Of a stretch of 34,958 bases of DNA, positions 8,234-16,720 are shown one piece after another. The position numbers and the translations under genes are program-made. The notes under the pieces were generated by a model. It made no database searches. It was not told the origin of the DNA and was given only the letters and a program-made list of their open reading frames with translations. The first letter of the stretch is position 1, and each line of letters opens with the position of its first letter. Source of the DNA: Chloroflexota bacterium (GTDB lineage Bacteria; Chloroflexota; Dormibacteria; CF-121); NCBI GenBank assembly GCA_005882045.1, contig VBHO01000012.1:386-35343 (forward strand). Reading direction: 5' to 3'.

Positions 8234-9273
8234 CCGAAGACGAGTTGGAGGTCGTAGAGCTCGCGCGGAACGCGGCGGGTTTCCGCGACGACATCGCGCA
8301 GCGGCACGACCGCAACTCGACCGTCTTTGCGAATCGGAATCACACCGGCCTTCCGATCGGCCAACAGGTCGGTTGCGGCAACTCCCAGGCGGGTGGCCCA
8401 AATGCGGTCGACCGGCGAGGGTGACCCGCCGCGCTGTATGTGACCGAGCACGGTAACGCGCGTCTCGAAGCCGGTTGCCTCCTCGATCCGGGTGCTCAGC
8501 GCATCGCCGACACCTTGCTTGGCGAGCTGCAGGTGGCCGAAGGCGTCACGTTTCTCCGCGCCAACAGCGACCGGCACGGCCGGTTCGAGCGCCCGCATCT
8601 TGACGCCCTCGGCGATGACGATGATGCTGAAGTCCTTGCCCTCACCGCGACGGTGATGCAGATGCTGGACGACGGCGTCGAGCTCGGCCGGAAACTCGGG
8701 GATGATGATCATGTCGGCGCCGCCCGCCAGCCCACCCACCATCGCGACCCAGCCGGTGTCGCGGCCCATCACCTCGACCACCATCACCCGATGGTGCGCG
8801 GACGCGGTCGTATGTAGCCGATCGAGCGCCTCGACGACGACCCCCACCGCCGTATCGAAGCCGATGCAGAACTCGGTGACCGAGAGGTCATTGTCGATCG
8901 TCTTGGGAACGCCCACCACCGGATAACCGGCGTCGCTCATGGCCGCGGCGACCGAGAGCGTGTCATCGCCGCCGATCGCGACCAGCCCCTCGATGCCCGA
9001 GGCGCGCAGCAGGTTGATTACCTTCTCGATCCCGCCTTTTTCTTTGAGTGGGTTGGTTCGCGAGGTGCCCAGGATGGTGCCGCCCAGCGGAAGAATGCCG
9101 CGGACCGATGCCGTCGTCAGGTCCTCGAGATCGCCTTCCCCGAGCAAGCCGGCCCAGCCATTCTTGATGCCGCTGACGTCGAACCCCCGCTGGAACGCGC
9201 GGCGAGCTACGCCACGGATGGCGGCGTTGAGTCCGGGGGCGTCGCCACCGCCCGTGAGGACGCCGATGCGCAC
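8230..9273 (-). CDS. Phosphofructokinase, residues of the PPi-dependent type
   Basis: A 347-aa PfkA-superfamily enzyme phosphorylating fructose 6-phosphate to fructose 1,6-bisphosphate. The nucleotide/diphosphate loop TGGGDAPGLN, PKTIDNDL with the catalytic Asp, MGRDTGWVA and HIQRGGSPSP are all present. Two specificity positions are telling. GGDD places Asp at 104 and PKTIDND places Lys at 124, where E. coli ATP-PFK has Gly at both. Asp104 plus Lys124 is the known signature of pyrophosphate-dependent PFK; ATP-using relatives in the same clade keep Gly104. I therefore predict PPi as phosphoryl donor and a reversible glycolytic/gluconeogenic role. The start is GTG 9273, giving MRIGVLTGGG directly at beta-strand 1, with a weak AGGCG site. 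Confidence 0.93.
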   Translation of the reverse strand: MRIGVLTGGGDAPGLNAAIRGVARRAFQRGFDVSGIKNGWAGLLGEGDLEDLTTASVRGILPLGGTILGTSRTNPLKEKGGIEKVINLLRASGIEGLVAIGGDDTLSVAAAMSDAGYPVVGVPKTIDNDLSVTEFCIGFDTAVGVVVEALDRLHTTASAHHRVMVVEVMGRDTGWVAMVGGLAGGADMIIIPEFPAELDAVVQHLHHRRGEGKDFSIIVIAEGVKMRALEPAVPVAVGAEKRDAFGHLQLAKQGVGDALSTRIEEATGFETRVTVLGHIQRGGSPSPVDRIWATRLGVAATDLLADRKAGVIPIRKDGRVAVVPLRDVVAETRRVPRELYDLQLVFG

Positions 9274-9299
9274 GACGCCTAGTTTAGCCGGGCCTAGCT

Positions 9300-9860
9300 C
9301 TAACGCCGACGGCTGGAAGTCAGATTGAGGATGAGCAAGAAAGCGCCGATCGCGATGATCAGCGCGCCAACTACCACGCCCGCCGAGCGCCCGAATTCAT
9401 AGCCGCCGATGCCGATGATGCCCTCGAAAAATGCGACGCCGAGCAGGAACAGCACCACGCCGATGCCGACCAGGCGGGTCCCCGCCCGCACGTTGCCGGG
9501 GCGGCTCGCGACAAGACCGTACAGCACCATCCCTGCCCCGACCGCACCCGGAAAAATCAGCGTCCAGGCGTATGCCCAGCTCTCGAAGTGGTCGGTGGCG
9601 TTCTGGTAGAGCAGGATGAGCCCGGTGACGGTGACGATGCTGCCGAGGATCGCAAGGCCTTCGCCGAGTGCGCCCCTGGCCGTCAGCGCGAGGAAGAGGA
9701 TTGCGACGCCAGGCGCGATCACGAAGAAGGGCCAGCCATAATGCCCGACATCGATCTGGACGACTTGTCCGAGCAGGAAGATCGCCCCAACGAGGACGAG
9801 CAGCCCACCCAAGACCATCGACGGGCGTCGCGACTGGCGAGGCGCCTGACTATCGGCCAT
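9300..9860 (-). CDS. Six-TM membrane protein, unknown function
   Basis: 186 aa with a short polar N-terminus (MADSQAPRQSRRPS) and about six hydrophobic segments near residues 15-35, 43-62, 66-86, 92-113, 126-147 and 158-178. The first pair, with LVLVGAIFLLGQV and the WPFFVIAPGVAIL turn, resembles the LiaF/DUF5668-type membrane module (a Leu-rich helix then W-P-x-x-x-I-x-x-G), but no soluble domain follows. The ATG at 9860 overlaps the end of nth by 11 nt, so the two are co-transcribed. No catalytic motif is visible. Function is unknown. Confidence 0.75.
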   Translation of the reverse strand: MADSQAPRQSRRPSMVLGGLLVLVGAIFLLGQVVQIDVGHYGWPFFVIAPGVAILFLALTARGALGEGLAILGSIVTVTGLILLYQNATDHFESWAYAWTLIFPGAVGAGMVLYGLVASRPGNVRAGTRLVGIGVVLFLLGVAFFEGIIGIGGYEFGRSAGVVVGALIIAIGAFLLILNLTSSRRR

Positions 9861-10596
9861 GGGCCAACCTTACCCCGCGCCGAGTGGGTGTCAAGGGCCG
9901 CCGCCGGGCTTTCGCCCGCACCGTCGACGAGGGGCAGAAGTCATTCAGCACACATTCCGGGCACCGCGGCGCCCGGGCAACACAGACCCGACGCCCGTGC
10001 AGGATCAAGCGCAGGCTGAACCCGGTCCATTCCGACGGCGGGATCAGTTTCGTTACGTCGGCTTCGATCTTGACCGGGTCGGTGCTCTTGGTCAAACCGA
10101 GGCGCCGGGTGAGCCGTTTGACGTGGGTATCGACGGCGAAGCCCGGAACGCCGAAGGCGACACCCAGCACGACGTTGGCGGTCTTGCGCCCCACGCCGGG
10201 AAGCGTGACCAGGTCCTCGATGCGGCCCGGGACCTCGCCGTTGAAGCGCTCGACCAGCGCCGCGCTGGTGGCGATGATCGTCTTCGCCTTCACGTGGAAG
10301 AACCCGGTGGGCTTGATCATCGCCTCGACCTGCCTTGGGTCGGCGTGGGCCAGCGCGGCGGCATCGGGATACCGGGCAAATAACGCCGGCGTCACGGAAT
10401 TGACCGAGCGGTCGGTTGTCTGCGCCGACAGGATGGTGGCGATCAACATCTGGAAGGGGTTGACGTGGTCCAGCTCTGAGACAGCCGGGTAGATCGCCTT
10501 CAGCCGCTCGACGGCGAGCTGGGCACGGTCGCGAGCGCGCAGTCCGGCCATCGGCTCAAGCGTAGTCGCCGCCGTCACAACGGGGCGTCGCCCCAC
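9850..10596 (-). CDS. nth: Endonuclease III (DNA glycosylase/AP lyase)
   Basis: Up to 248 aa from GTG 10596; an ATG at 10551 (MAGLRARDR) would give 233 aa and is an equally good start. The enzyme removes oxidised pyrimidines and nicks the abasic site. The helix-hairpin-helix LPGVGRKTANVVLG carries the catalytic Lys (K138), and VDTHVKR has the catalytic Asp (D156). The C-terminal [4Fe-4S] loop has the exact C-x6-C-x2-C-x5-C spacing (C205, C212, C215, C221). A basic, Arg-rich tail of about 25 residues follows. It lies upstream of, and overlaps, the six-TM gene, and diverges from the hybrid kinase gene. Confidence 0.96.
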   Translation of the reverse strand: MGRRPVVTAATTLEPMAGLRARDRAQLAVERLKAIYPAVSELDHVNPFQMLIATILSAQTTDRSVNSVTPALFARYPDAAALAHADPRQVEAMIKPTGFFHVKAKTIIATSAALVERFNGEVPGRIEDLVTLPGVGRKTANVVLGVAFGVPGFAVDTHVKRLTRRLGLTKSTDPVKIEADVTKLIPPSEWTGFSLRLILHGRRVCVARAPRCPECVLNDFCPSSTVRAKARRRPLTPTRRGVRLAHGR

Positions 10597-10670
10597 GCGA
10601 GCCGCGCTTTAGTGCGATGCGAGCGTTTGAGACGTTTCTGTAACGACGCGCGGAGGAACGGTGCGCAAAG

Positions 10671-13412
10671 TTGAGTTCAACGACCCGTTACCTCGATGTG
10701 CGCGCCGCACCCTCGGCCGACGCCCGTCGGGCCTCCATGCACAGCCTTCGCTGGTACATCAGCGTCGGCTTCCTGATGGTCGGCGTCGTTCCGCTCATCT
10801 TCTTCGGCGCGCAGCGCATCTCGGCACTCTTCGCAACCCAGAACGCCAGCATCCAGCAGAAGCACGAGCCGATGGCCGAAAGCCTGGCGCAAGCGGTCTA
10901 CGGATACCTGCTGGACCAGACCGCGGCGTTGCAGAGCACGGCATCCCAGATCGAGTCTGACAACGACACCAGCATCGCCCGGCTCAACAACGCCAGCTTC
11001 AATCCCGACCACTTGAACATGGAACTCGCCGCCGCCCACTCGGCCCAACCGGCGCTTCTCCAGCTGTACGTCGGTAATCTGGCCGGTCGGGCCGTGGCCG
11101 CCGCCCCGCCCGCCGGCGTCGGCGTCGACTACAGCGTCTGGAACTACGTCAAGGAGGTGCTCAATCCGCGCCGTGTCGGTCCGAAGTACTCGGACGTGGT
11201 GCGGTCTCGCGGCGATGCCAGCGTGGCCGCGGTCGTGATCGCGGTTCCCATCCTGGACTCGCAACGTGCCCTGGTTGGGTTCCTCGCCGGCACCGTCGAC
11301 CTCTCCGAGGTGCAGCGCCTGTCGAACTACAGCCGGATCGGTCAGAACGGGCAGGCGGTGGTCGTCGACCGTCGCGGACGCGTCATCGCCCACCCACGCG
11401 AAGACTGGCGGCTCGCCGCCACCGACCTCTCGTCTTCGGGCATTTTCCAGCAGGCGCTCGGCCAGGAGACCGGCGTCAGCTGGTACACCGACCTCGACGG
11501 CAACGTACAGCGCGCCGCCGGCTTTGCCACCGTTCCGGAGGTCGGCTGGAAGGTGTGGGTGTCCCAGCCGGTCGCCGATCTTCGCTCCGAGCTAACACCC
11601 CTGATCGTGAGCACCATCGAGTGGCTGCTGATCGCGATCGTGCTCGCGCTTGTGCTCGGATTCCTGGGGGCGGCGTGGATTACTCGTCCGGTCGACGAGT
11701 TGACCAGTGCCGCGGCGCGGATCGCCCGTGGCGACTTCCTCACCCCGATCAGGGTCCGTGAACGCTACGCGGCGCGCGAACTCCAGGCACTGGCGACCAC
11801 CTTCAACCAGATGACCAGCCAGCTGAGCGGCGCCTACCAGACGCTCGAGGAAAAGGTTTCGCAGCGGACATCTGAACTGCAGGCCGCCAACCAGGAGATG
11901 GCGCGGGCCAACAAGTTGAAATCAGAATTCCTCGCCAATGTGTCGCACGAACTGCGCACTCCGCTGTCCGCCATCATCGGCTTCTCGCAAATCCTGCTCG
12001 ACGGTATCGACGGGCCGATCAACGAGGAGCAGCAGCAGGACATCCAGGAGGTCAATAAAAGCGGCCAATCGCTGCTGGGGTTGATCAACCAGATCCTCGA
12101 CCTCAGCAAGATCGAGGCGGGCAAGATGGAGCTCTCGCTGGAACGCGTCGAGGTCCCGGGGCTGGTCAGCTCGGTGCTGGAAAGCATCAGCCCGCTGGCC
12201 CAGGGGAAGGGCCTGCGGATCGACACCAGGTTCGCTCCCTCACTCCCCGCGGTCGAGGCCGATCCCGTACGCCTCAAGCAGATCCTGATCAACCTGCTTT
12301 CCAATGCCGTCAAGTTCACCGAACGCGGCCACATCGAAGTGAGCGCACAACCGTCCGGCCGCATGGTTCGTATCGCCGTCAAGGACACCGGCACCGGCAT
12401 CTCGGCCGAGTCGCAGAAGGTGATCTTCGATGAGTTCGTGCAGGGCGACGGCAGCAGCACCCGGCGGCATGGCGGGACCGGCCTCGGCCTGAGCATCGTG
12501 CGCCGGCTGGTCGAGATGCACGGCGGCGCCATCACGCTGGTGAGCGAGCCCGGCCTGGGCAGCACCTTCACCTTCACCATCACGGCGTGGGCCGCCGGGC
12601 AGGCCGGGGTGGCACCCGTCCAGCGGCGGCCGCTTCGCCGGCCCAACCAGGGCCTCCCCGGGACTGCCATCCTGGTGGTCGACGACGACCCCAGTGTCCG
12701 TCAGCTGATCTCGAGACACCTGGAGCAGGAAGGCTGGAAGACGGTGCAGGCGTCGAACGCGGCCGACGCGCTCCAGCTGGCGCGCGAGGCGCGCCCGATG
12801 CTGATCACGCTCGACATCATGATGCCGGATGCCTCCGGATGGTGGGTGCTCGAAAAGCTGAAGGAGGATCCGCAGACCGCCGGCATTCCGGTCCTGGTGG
12901 TCACCATCGTCGAGGATCAGCGGCTGGTGTTCGCGCTCGGTGCCTCGGACTACCTGGGCAAGCCCTACGACAAACGCGTGCTGATCGCCAAGATCCACCG
13001 TTTGCTGCCCTCCCTTGAGGGCAAGCGGGTGTTGGTCGTCGATGACGAGGCGAACGCTCGGTCGATGATCGGCAAGATTCTCCAGGAAGAGCATGCCGAG
13101 GTGGTGGGCGCGGCCAGCGGCGACGAGGCGATGGCGATGATCGCGATCTCACCGCCTGATCTCGTCCTGCTCGACCTGATGATGCCGGGCATGAGCGGCT
13201 TCGAGATGGTCGCGCGGCTGCGCGCCCAGCCTCGTGGGGCCAGCATCCCGATCATGATCGTCAGCGCCAAGCAGCTGACGCCGGAAGACATCCTCACCCT
13301 CAATGGACACGTCCAGCGATTCGTGACGAAGGGATCGATCGAACCGGAAGGCCTGACCAACGCGGTTCGTCAGCTGCTCGGTCAGAGTAAAACGCAAGGA
13401 GCCGCCGCATGA
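10671..13412 (+). CDS. Membrane hybrid histidine kinase with two receiver domains
   Basis: 913 aa. TM1 (about 26-47) and TM2 (about 308-335) bracket an extracytoplasmic Cache-type sensor of about 255 residues (GQAVVVDRRGRVIAHP, then EVGWKVWVSQP). A HAMP linker and coiled coil follow, then HisKA with phospho-His H426 (NVSHELRTPLSAIIG). The HATPase domain has N, G1 (DTGTGIS) and G2 (GGTGLGLSIVRRL) boxes. Two REC domains have phospho-Asp D715 (LITLDIMMPD) and D835 (LVLLDLMMPG). The layout suggests a phosphorelay passed to the coupled response regulator (ATGA overlap). The start is uncertain. TTG 10671 is 13 nt from GGAGGA, while GTG 10661 has ideal spacing but lies in another frame, and ATG 10737 would still precede TM1. 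A small-ligand sensor is likely; the ligand is unknown. Confidence 0.93.
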   Translation: MSSTTRYLDVRAAPSADARRASMHSLRWYISVGFLMVGVVPLIFFGAQRISALFATQNASIQQKHEPMAESLAQAVYGYLLDQTAALQSTASQIESDNDTSIARLNNASFNPDHLNMELAAAHSAQPALLQLYVGNLAGRAVAAAPPAGVGVDYSVWNYVKEVLNPRRVGPKYSDVVRSRGDASVAAVVIAVPILDSQRALVGFLAGTVDLSEVQRLSNYSRIGQNGQAVVVDRRGRVIAHPREDWRLAATDLSSSGIFQQALGQETGVSWYTDLDGNVQRAAGFATVPEVGWKVWVSQPVADLRSELTPLIVSTIEWLLIAIVLALVLGFLGAAWITRPVDELTSAAARIARGDFLTPIRVRERYAARELQALATTFNQMTSQLSGAYQTLEEKVSQRTSELQAANQEMARANKLKSEFLANVSHELRTPLSAIIGFSQILLDGIDGPINEEQQQDIQEVNKSGQSLLGLINQILDLSKIEAGKMELSLERVEVPGLVSSVLESISPLAQGKGLRIDTRFAPSLPAVEADPVRLKQILINLLSNAVKFTERGHIEVSAQPSGRMVRIAVKDTGTGISAESQKVIFDEFVQGDGSSTRRHGGTGLGLSIVRRLVEMHGGAITLVSEPGLGSTFTFTITAWAAGQAGVAPVQRRPLRRPNQGLPGTAILVVDDDPSVRQLISRHLEQEGWKTVQASNAADALQLAREARPMLITLDIMMPDASGWWVLEKLKEDPQTAGIPVLVVTIVEDQRLVFALGASDYLGKPYDKRVLIAKIHRLLPSLEGKRVLVVDDEANARSMIGKILQEEHAEVVGAASGDEAMAMIAISPPDLVLLDLMMPGMSGFEMVARLRAQPRGASIPIMIVSAKQLTPEDILTLNGHVQRFVTKGSIEPEGLTNAVRQLLGQSKTQGAAA

Positions 13413-13801
13413 ACCAACTGATTCTCGTGGTCGAAGACGACGCGATTATGCAAAAGATGGCGCTCAAGATCCTGCGCTCTCGCGGCTTCAGCTGCGAGCT
13501 CGCCGTTACCGGGCGGGAAGCGGTGGCGAAAGCGGGCGCCTTCCGCCCCGGCTTGATCCTCATGGACCTCTCGTTGCCGGAGATGAATGGCTGGGAAGCC
13601 ACCCGGGCGCTCAAGGCGGACCCGGCGGTGGCCGGCATTCCGGTGGTCGCCGTCACCGCCCACGCGATGGTCGGGGACCGCGAAACGGCGATTGCGGCCG
13701 GGTGCGCCGAGTGCGTGACCAAGCCGTACGAACTCGAGGAATTGGTCAGCGTGGTCGAGCGCTACATCGGCCCGGCCCAGCGCGAGGCAAAGATCGCCTG
13801 A
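13409..13801 (+). CDS. Single-domain response regulator (DivK/CheY-like)
   Basis: A 130-aa protein consisting of one REC domain and no output module. The acidic pocket VVEDD, phospho-Asp D53 in LILMDLSLPEMNG, the Thr in VVAVTAHAM and the Lys in TKPYELEEL are all present. The LPEMNGWEA and TAHAM stretches are most like DivK/CpdR-type single-domain regulators that work as phosphate shuttles. Its ATG overlaps the stop of the hybrid kinase, so it is almost certainly the cognate partner. A plausible downstream user in this window is the REC-HD-GYP protein or another effector by protein-protein contact; this is inference. Confidence 0.94.
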   Translation: MNQLILVVEDDAIMQKMALKILRSRGFSCELAVTGREAVAKAGAFRPGLILMDLSLPEMNGWEATRALKADPAVAGIPVVAVTAHAMVGDRETAIAAGCAECVTKPYELEELVSVVERYIGPAQREAKIA

Positions 13802-13945
13802 GCAACGTACGTCTGTGCGATGTCAAGAATCGTAAATAGCTGGGCGCGGCCAACGATCACGCTCGCCGTTCCACACCGGAGCTCGCTGACGTGACGATCG
13901 TGTAAAGCGCGCAAACCCAGGCGCCGCATCCGCGTTGCGCGACCC

Positions 13946-14650
13946 ATGGCCAACCTTGTTCGCCGTTGGCGTGGGCCGCTTGTTGGCGGCGTCGCGATCT
14001 GGCTCCTGAGCTTCCCCCTATTCATGTGGCACCCCGCGGCCGCGAGCCACCCCGTGTATGCGGAAGGGGTTGCCGTTGCCATGGCTGACGCTGCGGACCA
14101 CCGCCTGGTCCGGCAGCTGGAGCGGGACCGCGTGGTCGCGGCCCAGGCCGCGGCCGCACGAGCCGCCGCTGAGGCCCTGGCGGTGGCCGCGAGCCAGGCA
14201 GCGGCGGACGCCCCCACGGCGACCGCGGTCCTGCCTGCCCCTGCCGCCGCTCGTCCGGTCGCGGCAACCCCGGCCGTCCGCGCCAATACCATCGTCATCC
14301 CGCGGCTTGGCTTGGTCCAGCCCGTGGGGTGGTACACCGACTGCCTCGGACAGGCCGCCGTTCCGCACTGGGGCGCCTGGCGCTGGAGCTGCGCGGGGAG
14401 CAACAACATCTATGTCATGGCCCACAACCCTGGGACCTTTACCCCCATCCTCGGTCTGCGCGCCGGCGACATCGTCAAGTACGGCGACCCATCGGGTCGC
14501 ATCCATACCTATCGCGTGAGCTACACCACCATCGTCAGCAACACGCAGATGTGGCCGCTGGGCGCCACGCCCGCATCCTCGTTGACGTTGCAAACGTGCT
14601 GGACCTGGGACGGCAGCCGGGACTTCATCGTCCGCGCGCTCGAGATCTAG
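13946..14650 (+). CDS. Sortase-family transpeptidase with Ala-rich stalk
   Basis: 234 aa. A basic N-terminus and one TM signal anchor (about 12-32) lead into an Ala-rich, partly helical stalk (about 50-105). The sortase beta-barrel (about 110-234) follows. The catalytic triad is visible: His160 in VMAHNPG, Cys218 in the LTLQTC motif and Arg225 in RDFIVRA. Sortases cleave an LPXTG-like signal and attach the protein to an envelope acceptor or polymerise pili. The N-terminal anchor and the HN-plus-TLxTC pattern resemble class D/E enzymes of Actinobacteria and Chloroflexota. No obvious LPXTG substrate with a C-terminal anchor is encoded nearby, so it is either a housekeeping enzyme or acts on distant substrates. 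It stands alone after a 144-nt gap. Confidence 0.88.
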   Translation: MANLVRRWRGPLVGGVAIWLLSFPLFMWHPAAASHPVYAEGVAVAMADAADHRLVRQLERDRVVAAQAAAARAAAEALAVAASQAAADAPTATAVLPAPAAARPVAATPAVRANTIVIPRLGLVQPVGWYTDCLGQAAVPHWGAWRWSCAGSNNIYVMAHNPGTFTPILGLRAGDIVKYGDPSGRIHTYRVSYTTIVSNTQMWPLGATPASSLTLQTCWTWDGSRDFIVRALEI

Positions 14651-14659
14651 AGCGGACTT

Positions 14660-15214
14660 CTAAACCGGCGCCCGTTCTTCGACCCGCTCGCGGTCCGGAT
14701 CGAAGTAGAGGCGCGAGCGCGTGGTTGGATCCCGCGCAAAATAGACCAACTCCCAGGCATCGCCGCCGATCCCCTGCTGACTGTGGATGTCGCCGGGCAC
14801 GTCCGGAAACCACGCGATCTCGCCAGTACCGAGCTCTTGGCTCTCGACTTGGCGCAGCCGGGCTCGCCCTGGCTGGGAGCCGTCGTCCTCGCGAGCCCAG
14901 AGAATGTGACGGTCGCGGCCGCGGATCACACAGAGCACACCCCACGAATTGTGGTTGTGGACCGGCGTGGGCGCATCCGACCGAAAACGACCCAGCATCA
15001 GCGTCGAACCACCGTTGCCGTGCCCGAGAATGGTGAAGCCGGCGCTGGAATTGTGAAGGGCGGCAAGCCTGGACGGATCGACCAGCTTCGGATCGGCAGC
15101 CAAGGGGCGCAGTAAGCTCCCTACCCGGCCGAACGCATCCGGGTTGGGCCCCTGTTCGGCCAACAGGTCCTCGGCCACGCGGAAGAATTGCTGGAGATCC
15201 GGCTCGGACGTCAC
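14660..15214 (-). CDS. Cysteine-dioxygenase-like cupin protein
   Basis: 184 aa, double-stranded beta-helix fold. The metal-binding motif PVHNHNSWGVLCVIRG provides two histidines, and PGDIHSQQG a third, which is the three-His iron site of type I cysteine dioxygenase-like enzymes. CDO family members oxidise cysteine, mercaptopropionate or related thiols. The Cys in GVLCVIRG sits near the position of the Cys in the CDO Cys-Tyr cross-link, but I cannot assign substrate from sequence. The N-terminus (DLQQFFRVAEDLLAEQG) is helical, as in CDO-like proteins of Actinobacteria. It converges on the sortase gene with 9 nt between stops. Confidence 0.8.
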   Translation of the reverse strand: MTSEPDLQQFFRVAEDLLAEQGPNPDAFGRVGSLLRPLAADPKLVDPSRLAALHNSSAGFTILGHGNGGSTLMLGRFRSDAPTPVHNHNSWGVLCVIRGRDRHILWAREDDGSQPGRARLRQVESQELGTGEIAWFPDVPGDIHSQQGIGGDAWELVYFARDPTTRSRLYFDPDRERVEERAPV

Positions 15215-15224
15215 GCCGCCATTA

Positions 15225-15524
15225 TCAGGCAGCTTTCAGTTCGAGCAGATCCCGGCAGCGATCGAGCCAGCGAGTCAAGAGACGCTCTTCCTCCTGCAGC
15301 TCGGCCATCTTTCCAGGAAACTGGTCGATGTTGGCGTGCAGGAGATTGAAGCGGTCGCGGGTGAGCGGATCGACGCCGAAAATCTGCTTCAGCACCCTCG
15401 CGCGCTTGTGCTCGCGGCTCAGCTCGGCCATCTGCTCCTGAACTCGGTCGAGCTCTCCGCGCATGTCGGCGGCGATGTCGCGCAAGATCTCCATGTCGAT
15501 TCGCTCTGGCTGTTCGACGATCAT
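15225..15524 (-). CDS. Small coiled-coil protein coupled to TadA ATPase
   Basis: A 99-aa acidic/basic helical protein starting at ATG 15524; the track's 254-aa form extends wrongly back through the ATPase gene. Heptad-like sequence (EILRDIAADMRGELDRVQEQ, then MAELSREHKRARVLKQIF) suggests a coiled coil, broken near FGVDPLTRDRFN and continued by EEERLLTRWLDRCRDLL. There are no membrane segments or catalytic motifs. The ATGA overlap with the ATPase stop implies a stoichiometric or regulatory partner. I do not recognise the family. Confidence 0.65.
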   Translation of the reverse strand: MIVEQPERIDMEILRDIAADMRGELDRVQEQMAELSREHKRARVLKQIFGVDPLTRDRFNLLHANIDQFPGKMAELQEEERLLTRWLDRCRDLLELKAA

Positions 15525-16720
15525 CGGCGCACCCCCAGCGTAAAGTCCGGCGATTTTCGGTCGGGAAAGAGGGCGGCGAGTGCCGGCGAGATCGCCACCT
15601 TTTTCGAATAAATCTTTGCCATCGCCTGCGGACGGATCCCGGTGGGGCTCAGCTTGCCCTGGATGCGGCCGTTGCCATCCACCCCCGTCTCCTCGAAGAG
15701 GAACACGTCCTGGAGCGTGATGGTGTCGCCTTCGCGGCCGATAACTTCGGTGATGTTCGTCATCCGGCGTGAACCGTCCCGGAGCCGCGACTGCTGGACG
15801 ATCAGGTGGATCGCCGAGGCGATCTGCTCGCGGATCGCGCGCTGCGGCAGATCCACGCCCGACATCAACACCAGCGTCTCGAGCCGGGACAGCGTATCGC
15901 GCGGTGTGTTGGCATGGATGGTAGTCAGCGATCCATCGTGTCCGGTGTTCATCGCCTGCAGCATGTCGAGCGCCTCGCCACTCCGGCACTCGCCGATGAC
16001 GATGCGGTCGGGCCGCATACGAAGTGCGTTCACGACCAGCTCGCGAATGCTGATCCGGCCGGTGCCGTCGATCCGCGCCGGCCTCGACTCGAGCCGGACC
16101 TTGTGGGGCTGACGGAGCTGCAGCTCGGCGGCGTCTTCGATGGTGACGACCCGCTCGTTGTCGGGAATGAAGGACGACAGGACGTTCAGAGTGGTGGTCT
16201 TGCCGGAGCCGGTGCCGCCGGCGACCAGGATGTTGAAGTGGGCTTTGACGCAGGCTTCCAGGAAGGCCGCGGCCTCCGCCGAGAGCGTTCCGAATTTGAT
16301 CAGGTCCTCGACTGTATAGGGGTCCCGGGCGAACTTCCGGATCGTGAGTGAGGCGCCGTCGAGCGCGAGCGGGGCGATCACGGCATTGACCCGGGAGCCG
16401 TCCGGCAGCCGGCAGTCGACCATCGGCGAGTCATCGTCGATACGCCGGCCGACGAAGGCGGCGATGTCACGAATCACCCGGACCAGTTCGGCGTCGCTGG
16501 AGAAGCGCACATCGGCCAGCGTCAGCTGGCCCTTGCGCTCGACGTAGACCTGGTTGGGGCCGTTGACCATCACTTCGCTGATGGTGTCGTCAAGCAGGAG
16601 CGGCGTCAGCGGGCCGTAGTCGTGGCCTTCCAGCGTGAGGTCGAGCGCCTGAGCGGCGGAGTCGGGCGGCTCGGCGGTGGAGTCGAGCTCCGCGAGGTGC
16701 AACGTAACAGTCGATCCCAC
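15521..16720 (-). CDS. tadA: CpaF/TadA-type secretion ATPase
   Basis: 399 aa, VirB11/TadA family, driving Flp-pilus or archaellum-like secretion machines. The N-terminal domain contains [21 protein letters not shown], the hallmark of CpaF. Walker A is GGTGSGKTT (168-176), the Asp box is [11 protein letters not shown], Walker B is [15 protein letters not shown], and the His box is [12 protein letters not shown]. It starts at GTG 16720 ([12 protein letters not shown]). The family usually sits in a tad locus with tadB, tadC, flp and cpaE-like genes. None is present here; the only partner is the overlapping 99-aa coiled-coil gene. It is therefore either an orphan supplying a distant tad locus or part of a different system. 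Confidence 0.93.
   Translation of the reverse strand: MGSTVTLHLAELDSTAEPPDSAAQALDLTLEGHDYGPLTPLLLDDTISEVMVNGPNQVYVERKGQLTLADVRFSSDAELVRVIRDIAAFVGRRIDDDSPMVDCRLPDGSRVNAVIAPLALDGASLTIRKFARDPYTVEDLIKFGTLSAEAAAFLEACVKAHFNILVAGGTGSGKTTTLNVLSSFIPDNERVVTIEDAAELQLRQPHKVRLESRPARIDGTGRISIRELVVNALRMRPDRIVIGECRSGEALDMLQAMNTGHDGSLTTIHANTPRDTLSRLETLVLMSGVDLPQRAIREQIASAIHLIVQQSRLRDGSRRMTNITEVIGREGDTITLQDVFLFEETGVDGNGRIQGKLSPTGIRPQAMAKIYSKKVAISPALAALFPDRKSPDFTLGVRR

Noticed and set aside
10661-10960. GTG ORF with ideal ribosome spacing
   Set aside because: It is an Arg/Pro-rich shadow frame of the kinase. It is kept only as a note on the kinase start.
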